Assembly: GCA_014155875.1 (NCBI GenBank)
Contig: JACEFZ010017825.1
Span: forward strand, 158,501-222,500
Length of the DNA: 64,000 nt
Source: Cepaea nemoralis
Taxonomy: Eukaryota; Mollusca; Gastropoda; Stylommatophora; Helicidae
Direction of reading: 5' to 3'
Shown here in pieces: positions 54,721 to 64,000 of the stretch; the first letter of the stretch is position 1, and each line of letters starts with the position of its first letter. The position numbers and the translations under genes are program-made. The notes below the pieces were generated by a model. It was not told the origin of the DNA. It saw nothing but the letters and a program-made list of their open reading frames with translations, and made no database searches.

Positions 54721-56960
54721 CTCCAAGACATTATACAAGGAGATATTCAACAGTGTACGACAAAGGTAGCACCGGCGAGGTTATAAATGTGTGGATAACA
54801 GAATGCTCATCATCATCATCAAGTCATTGTCGATTACCGTAGGTGATCATACTTCTCCACATTTTCCTAACTCCAAGAGCAACTATCAGATTATATATAC
54901 ATTGACGACCATCTATGTTAAAACATAAGTTAGCCAAGAATATTCTCTTGCTGTCTTCCTCTATCTCTCTGTCCACAAATCTTTTCCTTTTATTAGAACA
55001 TGTTCAAGTTGTTGTCATCACATCATGACATCTGGTCACTGCATCTTGGAGTGGTCAACAACTCCCTGACCGACTGACAAGTCCGTCCCAGCTATGGCCA
55101 TATATTCGAGGTGTACGTTGAGAACGTATGGCGGAAGTCATCATTCCGGGTTCCATGAAATTAAATCAGAGCCCGCTAACGCCCGATGTGAACTACATGG
55201 TATTCGTTTGTTGGCAACACAGCGCTACAACCTTCCCTCTGTCCGTGGAGAAATCACCACACCACATTAGCTGATACATGTGTCTTTACAACACTCCAGT
55301 CACTTCAATGACACTTTTACATGCCTTATGTTGATTGAGTACATGATTCTAGTCTCTTGTTGTAGTAGATCAATGTGCACACATATAATCAATATCACGT
55401 GGGTCGCCTTTACTTTCCACTACATACATTTCTGCCCATTTTATGCTGCGTCGACCGTGAAGCCCATGTAAATGTAAAATGCAGACATTACGATTGTAAA
55501 TTACCCTCCTCATTATTCTTGTATGCACTATACACATAAACAGTAAATGCTGTACGAATGTAAAGACTTGAATTATGTTATTATCCATGTGAAGATTATC
55601 AGGCTAAAACATGTTCTACTCTCTAATTATTTCCATTATTTATTTAGTGTACAATTATACGAATAATAATTAATTTATAATTGCTTTTTATTATTTCAAT
55701 CTTGAACTCCATGCATTTAAAAAAAAATATTTAAACGTTTCCAGATTTCGATCCTTCTTCTATATTTCAATCATAACATGAATACTGTATGTGTTTACCT
55801 CTTTTCCATTCGCTTATGTTCCGGATGATTTCAACGATTTATAAAATATTCATAAGCTGCTTTAGATTGCAGAATTGGATTGCGTCGTTCAGATTACAGC
55901 ACATGCATTATTTTATGATGATATGTCACAGAATGATTGTCACCCTCATCATCATACAGCATGGTCTTTGCTCAGCATCGCTCTCACTACTGCCCGCTAG
56001 AATACCTGAATACTTCGCCATTTACGCTACAACACATACTGTCATGATACACTGAAAAACCCTGGCAATAGTATCACTAGAAAAGTCTGTGCCTGGAATT
56101 CACAGTGCAAAAGAAGTAGAGGGAGATAAAAAAAAAAAAAAAACATACACGGATAAGACAAGTAGAAACAAAGTGAGTGGCACCTTGCCGTCTTGACAGA
56201 CGAAAGTATGTGGATTGGAATTTGGCCAAAATCCCATCGCACAATGCCTGGGCATGGATTCAGAGAACATGTGTTGCCATTGCAGCATGTTCCCTCTCCC
56301 GGCCTTGCTTTTTTTTACTCCAGAGGAAAGGATAACCAGTACGTCTGGAACAAGGTAGGTGAAGACGCTGGCGGCTCAGCGTCAAACCTCCAAGAGCCGG
56401 AGGTGAGTCTCGCCTCCAAGAGCAGGAGCTGAGTGGTGACCAGGCCCTCACAGCCGTGGGACTTGGCTTAGAGGCGTTCAGCCTTATTCCGCAGCAAAGG
56501 GCCTTAAAGCAAGTGTCTGGACCTTATGAGCGCACACACCTCTCAAACGTAAGTGTCCGAACCAATGTAAGCGTGTACTACCGTCAGACTCCCTGCCTGA
56601 CTGTGGATCCCGTGGCCAGCGAGAATAGGCCCGCCGAAGATACTGCTCGTCTCTTGCGAACAAATCTCCCCACCTGACACTGTGCTGATCTCGCGACCAG
56701 CGAGAATAGGCGGATGAATAAATAATACTGAGAGGACGTGGACGAAGCTGCATGGGATAGCTAAGGATAGAAGGATTTGGAATGTGTTGGTTGTGAGCCT
56801 TTGTAACAATGGGATGTAAATGTTGAAAGAAGAAGTGTATTTATTCCATAATGCACAGGCTGTCTTTAATGTGTCGTTCTGGTGGGCCCCTGGCTTTTCT
56901 TCCCAGAACCATGCCACACATCACTGTTCTTTCTAAACCATTGTGACGTGAGAACATATG
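54721..56960. other. Unassigned interval
   Basis: Mostly AT-rich single-copy-looking DNA. A short ATC run is at 54808-54822, and GGCCAGCGAGAATAGGC-like sequence occurs twice (about 56614 and 56697). A 79-residue frame at 56193-56432 has no recognised motif. No RNA gene seen. Confidence 0.5.
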
Positions 56961-56983
56961 TAGATGTACGGAATTCCTGTCAT

Positions 56984-57169
56984 TGTTTGTTTGTTTGTTT
57001 GTTTTTTTGCTATACAGCAGCTGCACAATTTTGTCACAATTACAATCATGATGGAAACATTCAAAAACAAGGTTAATTTACTTGTTAAACATAAATGTTA
57101 TCCTCACGTGTTAAAAATTGAATACATACATACAAAACAACAACAACAACAACAACAACGAAACAAAAC

Positions 57170-57206
<37 letters not shown>

Positions 57207-57230
57207 ACAAGAAAATAACAAACATCAACA
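56984..57230. repeat. Low-complexity (GTTT), (CAA) and (CA) tracts
   Basis: GTTT repeats at 56984-57008, CAA at 57138-57162 and CA at 57172-57207, with non-repetitive DNA between. Confidence 0.9.
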
Positions 57231-57354
57231 ACAAAAGACAAAACCACGCACACAGACACAAAGATCACTAAACACAATAACAGAATACACACAGAGAGAC
57301 ACACAAACGAATATCATCAGAGGTTACATGAGTAAATGACTATAATATAATAGA

Positions 57355-57475
57355 GCCAGCGTGGCCGAGAGATTTAACGTACTCGAGCTTGAGCTGTCTG
57401 TTTTGCTGCTCCCGGGGTTGTGAGTTCATCCCACACCTAAGTTTGTTTGGCTTCTGACTTCTCGTTCAGAGAGCA
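57355..57475 (+). repeat. SINE family C copy, short
   Basis: GCCAGCGTGGCCGAGAGATT resembles the head at 45026, B box GTGAGTTCATCCCAC, then TTCTGACTTCTCGTTCAGAG. The 3' part of the longer copy is missing. Confidence 0.6.
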
Positions 57476-57721
57476 ACGACAATCGTTTTGATGACTTTAA
57501 TTACAGAAATCACATATTAATACAACATGGACCGAGCTGGTTAGATCTTATAATGACAAAAAGCTCAAAAGGAGTGTCTAATTGACACCAAATAAAGACA
57601 CATGCATTACGATATCATAACAGAACTAAAACATTCATTATTACAATACAGAAAATGCAATACAAATTGTGCATAATAATTTTACGATTTTATTACAAAT
57701 AAAAGTATACTTCTGCAGTCT

Positions 57722-57975
57722 TTACATAGCCGGCTCCGTGCCGGAGGAGTTACAGACGCAGTTCGTGATCCCGCATACTCGCGTTTGAAACACAGCTGCG
57801 GGAGATTTGGCAGCAGACCGCCTTGCGTTGGTTTTTTATGAAATGTATGGATGCCGGTCGTTCAGAAAGCAATGGCAAACTACTGAATGTAAACTTGCCA
57901 AGATATCACAACAGCAAAACAATGCTGGTGTTGACTCCAACGTCCTGTAAAGGATATGCAACTAACTACAGTCTG
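57722..57975 (+). repeat. SINE family A copy, nearly complete
   Basis: tRNA-like head (AGCCGGCTCCGTGCCGGAGG, B box CGTTTGAAACA), a GGAGATTTGGCAGCAGACCG stretch, the core GGTCGTTCAGAAAGCAATGG, and a 3' part ending AACGTCCTGTAAAGGATATG. Best reference copy for the family. From 57976 to 59060 nothing is assigned. Confidence 0.8.
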
Positions 57976-59064
57976 TACAATACAGTTATTTATATTATTG
58001 TCTGCCTCACCATTATTAAGTACATCAAAAGAGAATCACAATATTCTACATTGTTTTTTAACGAAACATTCAACAAAACGTAGCCACACATATAAATAAC
58101 TATCATTGCTGCATTTCTCCATTGCCAGGTTCTTCCACACCAATGAATCCAGGTTGCCTGCCCAAGTATTTGCCACACAGTGGATGTTTCAGAACGTTGC
58201 TTCACATCCGTTAGAGACACATATATCAACAACATCATGCAGTAGCCGGTTTTGTGCAGACGCCATCCACATAACATTCTTTCGAAAGTTAGCTCTAGCA
58301 TAAGGCTGAAGCACTGCCTATGTATGCTACTGTCATTTGTCAATTATTAATTACATCTTGAATCCATCTACATTGTGTTATTCCTCTTCTCTATTCCCCC
58401 AACATGCCACCCACACCACGCCCGTCTCACCCCACCTCACCCCAACCCTCACATCCTAGTATATTATACACTTCCTTCCACAATTACTTTTTACTAGACT
58501 TCATTTCCTTTTACACGACCAAAATAGTTAATCAATTTCCCCATTTGTGTTTGTCTTAATAACCATTCATCTTCGGTATTGGCTTCTTGCCGGATACATC
58601 TGTTTGTTCTCCTTCCCGTCCAATGAATTGTTAATACTTTTCTGTAACGTTTGTAATCAAAGACGAATATGTGCTTTCCAAAGGGTCTGCTAAATATCCG
58701 AGTTTGGCATTGAGATGTTGCCACGAGAAATATGCTTACTTTTAGTGTTCTGACTTTTAAACAAAGACGCTAGAACAAACGATTGCTCGATTGATTGCCT
58801 GGCATACTTCGCTGCATCTCGACCAGTGCATACCGCAGAGTTATATATTAAATGAAGTGGAAACAAATAATACTTTTCACCATTGAATAAATTGGTCTGC
58901 TTTCCTATAATATATTATTGGAATAGTCACAGAGATGTTATGATAATCAAATTCGTTATTATCTAATCATAACAAATCTAAATTAGATGCAGATTATTCT
59001 AGGTGGGGTCGTCGTCAATTCATAAAACACATCATGTCTAAAAAGTCGAAGTCGCTTAAAAGTC

Positions 59065-59300
59065 GACAGGATTGACTTCATTGCACCGGGTATTATCCCA
59101 TATGGCTCGGTCTCTTTCCGCAGCGCGGAAAGCGTCGCTGCAAAGCAAGAACTCCGTAGCTCTAGCGACGACTCACAGGAGTCTCCGAAACAAAATGTCA
59201 CTCGTGAATCGAAGGACGCGGCCAGGAATCGAACCCACAACCTTCGGAGCCCTAGTCAATCGGCTTGATAACTTCGGCACGGAGACTGGCTACACTCCTT
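59065..59300 (-). repeat. SINE family B copy
   Basis: On the minus strand: GTCTCCGTGCCGAAGTTATC at the head, GTGGGTTCGATTCC as B box, then CGATTCACGAGTGACATTTT, GTCGTCGCTAGAGCTACGGA and GACGCTTTCCGCGCTGCGGA. Confidence 0.8.
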
Positions 59301-59687
59301 AGACTTCCTACATATCATGTCTTAACCAAAATAGTTATTGCAATATCACTTGAGGTTATAAATGTCGCATTAATTGTGTATGTTAGCATATCTGGTGAGT
59401 AAAAGACCCATTTACACTACGCAAGACGCATAGGTCAATATAGTGCTAGATCCATAGTTGTATAGACCAGGGGTGGGCAAACTACGGCCCGCGGGCCACA
59501 TGCGCCCAGCCAACTGATTTTATGCGGCCCGCGAGGATATTTAGGAATAAAAATGTTTACTTCGTTTTTAAGTTATTTTGTTGAATTTTAAAGACTTTCA
59601 TGTACCGTTATGATTGTTTTAACATTTTTGATAAAATTTCTTTCTAATTATCTATTTTTGTAAACGGTCCTTGACCTTCGTAATGTA

Positions 59688-60250
59688 ATGCTTCTTCTTC
59701 CTCGCCTTAAATATGTCTATAACTGCAATTTTGCCTCTTGTATGAATTTAAATGTCCTTTTTAGTTCACTCAGCAGTCCATAGAGTTTATCTTCCACTGT
59801 CGTCTCTCTAGGCCAGAAGGTTTGCTTAGACATGTTGTAATTAGGGCAGTCTTTGAGTATGTGCTCTGCTGTCTGCGACGATAATCCACATGTGCACATG
59901 GCTGATTCACCAATCTTGAATCTTGTATACATGTGGTTACGTAATCTATTGTGTCCTGTTCTGAGGGGCAGAATAATGACTTGTTCTGGTCTGTCCATAA
60001 CGTGGCAGTCCTCTTGAGTAGGTTTTGGTGGCCTTCTGACTGATTTGATCATTCTTTTCTTTTGGTGGTATGTAACGGGAACATTAGGCTGTTATTCTTT
60101 TGCTCCTTCCTTAGCCAATCGATCAGTTCTGTCGTTACCGGGTACTCCACAGTGGGATGGTATCCACTGTATGGTGAGCTTATGCTGGCTGCTAAGTTCA
60201 GAAAGTCGTGTCCTTAGTACTGGCAATTTCCAAGACATCATTTCGTTATT
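59688..60250 (-). mobile_element. LINE fragment nested in the hAT element
   Basis: Minus-strand frames give an RNase H end (Q-W-I-P-S-H-C-G-V-P-G-N-D-R-T-D-R-L-A) at about 60190-60110. A C-terminal domain follows (59717-60052) with L-R-T-G-H-N-R-L, C-T-C-G...T-A-E-H-I-L-K-D-C-P, a Cys/His cluster usual at the end of such LINE proteins. The stop lies about 20 bp before a short GAAGAAGAAG tail at 59690-59700. It is 5'-truncated near 60250. No transposase sequence is interrupted, since it lies in the hAT 5' noncoding part. Confidence 0.8.
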
Positions 60251-60591
60251 CGAGAGAATTTCGAATATTTCGAGAGAAATATTTATCGACATGTAAAAAC
60301 TTAATAAGGATGATTTTATGAAAAACAGATATTTCTCCGGTGAATAAAATGATTTATTTTGCAAGAAAATATTAAATTTAAAAGTCTTTTGCTGTTATAA
60401 ATTATTTCCACATTTACAATGTTCAAATTAATTTATTTGTTGTAGTAGTCTTCATGTATTTCTGAAATTTATTCTGAGTTTACTACTTGTTTTCCGAATA
60501 TTTTATTTCCACACACAGCCGGAAGAAGGTTTTGTTTCATTTCCGTTTTATAGTTTTGTACAATTCTAACTGTTCGAATTTTATTAAAACA

Positions 60592-62376
60592 ATGAGAGTC
60601 AATAACAAATGTAAGATTGAAGATGAGTGCCATGTTTTCAATGATGAATGGACAACTAAGTATTGTTTATAAAAGTTGGTAGCAAGTCAGTTTGCTTGTT
60701 GTGTCGTGAGTCAGTGGCTGTCTTCAAGGAGTACAATTTATAAAGACATTATCAAACAAAACATTCCGATTTCGGATACAATTTAACAACCGAAGGGAGG
60801 GAAAGGAAATGCCTTGAGTTGGTGAAAAATTTGGAGAAACAGCAAACTGTTTTCACTAAACAGTCTTCAATTCAAGATGCCGCAATTGAAGCTAATCTTG
60901 TGCTGTCACACAGAATTGTAAAACAGAACAAGCCATTTTCTGATGGCGAGTTCATCAAGGAATGTTTGCTAGATGCAGCAAACATTATTTGTCCAGAACA
61001 AAAACACAGATTTGACAACATTACTTTATCAGGGAGAACTGTGGTCAGATGTGTTGACAAGGATAACTGACAATTTGATGCATAAACTTCAAGATGCAAG
61101 TAAACAATTTTTGTGGTACTCTCTTGCATTGGATGAGAGTATCGATGTACAAGATACTGCCCAATTATTGATATTTATACGTGGAATAAACACTTCTTTC
61201 AAACTCACTGAAGAGTTACTGAGTGTTGAGGCACTCAAAGACACAACCACAGGCCATGATATATTCAATGCTGTTACTAACTGTATTGAAAGATCTGGGT
61301 TGGTTTGGAACAAGATGGCAAGAGTTACAACTGACGGAGCTCGTGCTTTGACTGGAAAAAGTGTAGGTCTGGTAAAGTTGATAAATGATAAGATTAAAGC
61401 AGAAAATCCAGACCACACATTATTACCACGTCACTGTGTGATTCATCAAGAAAGTCTGTGTAAAACTGTTTTGAATATCAAGCATGTTATTGACCCAGTT
61501 GTCAGTGTCATCAACCTCATGAGATCAAGAGGACTTAATCACAGACAGTTCAAGGCATTACTTGACGATTTGGAAATTGAACATTCCGATGCCCTGTACC
61601 ACACCAGTGTTCGATGGCTGAGTCTCGGCAAGGTGTTGAGGCGAGTGTGGGAACTCAGAGAAGAAATAGTGATGTTCCTAGATATGAAGGGCATTGAATG
61701 TGACTTTAATACTAACATTGTCAATAAAGAGTGGAAGTTAGACTTTATGTTTGCCATTGAAATTATGGAAAAGTTAAATGAACTGAATGTCAAACTTCAG
61801 GGCAATGGTGTGTTTGCGCATGAATTGTATGTACATGTAAAATCATTTCAGGCAAAACTCTCACTGTTCTCCAGACAAGCAAGTGAAAAATGATTTTGAC
61901 ACTTCCCTTTGCTGAAACAAGAAACCATTTCTGGTAAAATGACTGAAAAGTACAAAGCCCAATTAGATGCATTGATTGAAGAATTTGGATGGAGACTCCA
62001 AGATTTCAAGAATTTAGAGCCACAGTTCAATATTCTCAGTTCCCCTTTTAGTGCAGTAGCTGATACAGCCACAGAGGACATACAGTTGGAGCTGCTTGAC
62101 TTACAAGCAGATCATGACCTGAAAGAGAAATTCAAGACAGATGGTTTGCTGGATTTCTATGGATCTTTATCACAAGAATCATTTCCAAACTTGAAAAACT
62201 TTGCAGCTAAACTTTTATCATTGTTTGGATCAACATACATTTGCGAACAAGGATTCTCTTGCTTGAAGATCAAAAAATCTAAGAATAGGTCTTTATTGTC
62301 GGACTTCAACTTGCATGCTGTCATGCGAATTTCAACTAGTAAACTTGCTCCAGATTTCAAGAATATTGTCAAATAG
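60592..62376 (+). pseudogene. hAT transposase with BED finger, decayed
   Basis: In order: N-D-E-W-T-T-K-Y at the N-terminus and a BED-type zinc finger (C-L-L-C and H-Y-Q-T-K-H) near 60690-60765. Then a DNA-binding/insertion region (60819-61030) and the RNase H-like catalytic part with L-D-E-S near 61128 and T-T-D-G-A-R near 61330. The hAT C-terminal dimerisation region has C-E-Q-G-F-S near 62245 and ends at TAG 62374. It resembles the hAT subgroup that gave rise to GTF2IRD2-type host genes. Frameshifts near 60670-60815 and 61040, plus in-frame stops including TGA 61891-61893 and another shortly after, disable it. Start chosen at the Met before N-N-K-C-K-I. Confidence 0.9.
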
Positions 62377-62652
62377 TGCAAGCAGTTACGTACATCTCAT
62401 TAGAAATCAACAATTATAGTGACAGTATAGTCGGTTTGTGTCTAAATTAAAGCCATTGATAGATAATAAAGAATATTCGTTATAATAACAAGTTGTAAAA
62501 TCTTATAATTGTAAATTAGTAAAAGTTTGTGTCCATATTGTCAAATATAATGTATACGTGTATAAGTAAAATAAAAGTGCAATAATTAGTTATTTACACT
62601 GCTTAATAACCTATAAATAATTAATAATTACTTATTGTGATAGGTTGCTGTA

Positions 62653-62752
<100 letters not shown>

Positions 62753-62825
62753 CCCGCAAATAGCTTTACATTTGTCAATGCGACCCTACGCACAAACAGT
62801 TTGCCCACCCCTGGTATAGACCACT

Positions 62826-62960
62826 CGGCACTCCGTGGATGATGTGGTCAGTGTCACACCGGCCGTCTTTACTTCCCAAAGCATTTCTTGGTACTCATTC
62901 AAAGCTATTCCACCTGGGAGCTCGGGTCATTGGTAAATATTCGAGTCCGCCCTGATACCG
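62826..62960 (-). repeat. SINE family E copy
   Basis: On the minus strand ACTCGAATATTTACC is followed by GGTGGAATAGCTTTGAATGA, AAGAAATGCTTTGGGAAGTA and AAGACGGCCGGTGTGACACT, aligning with 53785-53940. The hAT transposon lies directly to its left. Confidence 0.55.
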
Positions 62961-63086
62961 ATGGATTCCTTGAACACCGGGCCAGCATGCGATTGCCAAG
63001 AGCAGAATGCTGCCAAAACATCTACTGTTCTCTGTAGATTCGACGCATTCATACCACTGTTCTTCAAACTGTATTGTGGTGTTTTC

Positions 63087-64000
63087 TGTCAACACGTAAC
63101 ATTAGCTTCGTCCAGCTCTCGACATTGTCCACCACCACGTAACATTAGCTTCCTCCAGCTCTCGACATTATCAACCAACATGTAACATTAGCTTCGTTCA
63201 GCTTTCGATATTAGCCACCACCACGTAACATTAGCTTCGTTCAGCTTTCGACATTATCTACAACATGTAACATTAGTTTCTTTCAGCTTTCGACATATCC
63301 ACCAACATGTAACATTAGCTTTGTCCAGCTCTCGACATTATCCACCAACATGTAACATTAGCTTTGTCCAGCTCTCGACATTATCCACCAACATGTAACA
63401 TTAGCTTGTCCAGCTCTCTACATTATCCACCAACATGTAACATTAGCTTCGTCCAGCTCTCGACATTATCCACCAACATTGTAACATTAGCTTTGTCCAG
63501 CTCTCGATATTATCCACTAACATGTAACATTAGCTTTGTCCAGCTCTCTACATTATCCACCAACATGTAACATTAGCTTCAACCAGCTCTCGACATTATC
63601 CTCCAACATGTAACATTAGCTTCGTCCAGTTCTCGAAATTATTTACCAACATGTAACATTAGCTTCGTCAAGCTATCGCAATGTCCACCAACATGTAGCA
63701 TTAGTTTCGTCCCGCTCTCGACATTATCCACCAACATGTAACATCAGCTTCGTTCAGCTTTTGACATTATCCACCAACATGTAGCATTAGTTTCGTCACG
63801 CTCTCGACATTATCTACCAACATGTAACATTAGCTTCGTCAAGCTATCGACAATGTCCACAAACATGTAACATTAGTTTCGTCCCGCTCTCGACATTATC
63901 TACTAATACGTAACATTAGCTTCGCCCAGCTCTCGACATTATATACCAGCATATAATATTAGCTTCTTCCAGCTCTCGACATTATCAACCAACGTGTAAC
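63087..64000 (+). repeat. Minisatellite, 43-bp unit, runs off the window
   Basis: About 21 units with ACATGTAACATTAGCTTCGT, CCAGCTCTCGACATTATCCA and CCA. Small length changes and substitutions occur between units. It continues past base 64000. Confidence 0.93.

Noticed and set aside
56193..56432. 79-residue plus frame
   Set aside because: No motif, no homologue recognised and no clear splice context. Left unassigned.

Overview
This window looks like animal nuclear DNA that is almost entirely repeats. I found no intact host protein gene, only one weak exon candidate near 34.5 kb. The repeats are APE-type LINEs with endonuclease and reverse-transcriptase (RT) domains, tRNA-headed SINEs, Ty3/gypsy LTR elements, hAT DNA transposons and their short derivatives, a Maverick/Polinton-like virus remnant, an 18S rRNA pseudogene, minisatellites and very long microsatellites. 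This suits a repeat-rich marine invertebrate, perhaps a lophotrochozoan. I cannot name the species.

Layout. 0-5.8 kb: LINE 3' ends, then a nearly full-length minus-strand LINE (1.87-5.74 kb) holding a second LINE flanked by a 14-bp target-site duplication (TSD). 5.81-9.96 kb: gypsy element 1, with two LTRs, a 5-bp TSD and a large internal deletion. 10-17 kb: SINE copies, LINE 3' ends and a hAT-type short element. 17.10-25.01 kb: gypsy element 2, with nearly identical LTRs, a 5-bp TSD, a damaged gag and an intact 1181-residue pol in the unusual order protease-integrase-RT-RNase H. 25-30.4 kb: a 1.1-kb (TTC)n tract on a LINE tail, a hAT-type element containing another LINE, and a decayed LINE broken by two insertions. 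30.9-32.1 kb: Maverick/adintovirus-like remnant with a packaging ATPase and two small genes. 32.5-33.7 kb: LINE scraps and the 18S pseudogene with part of its spacer. 34.7-38.7 kb: mostly unassigned sequence, microsatellites, a SINE and a second (TTC)n tract on a LINE. 39.6-41.4 kb: 29/26-bp minisatellite. 41.5-43.3 kb: LINE with RNase H. 43.47-44.77 kb: palindromic element split by a solo LTR. 45-55 kb: SINEs, three related 24-bp minisatellites, a second solo LTR and a CTAGCTGACCCGG-type repeat. 59.47-62.81 kb: a hAT transposon with terminal inverted repeats (TIRs), an 8-bp TSD, a decayed transposase and a nested LINE. From 63.09 kb a 43-bp minisatellite runs off the end.

The main themes are nesting (at least six insertions inside other elements, most with readable TSDs) and LINE 3' ends. 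In several LINE families the stop codon lies in, or directly before, a short tandem tail such as (GAA)n, (TGA)n, (GATGA)n, (ATGA)n or (CTCAA)n, leaving essentially no 3' UTR. The giant TTC/GAA tracts start exactly at these tails.
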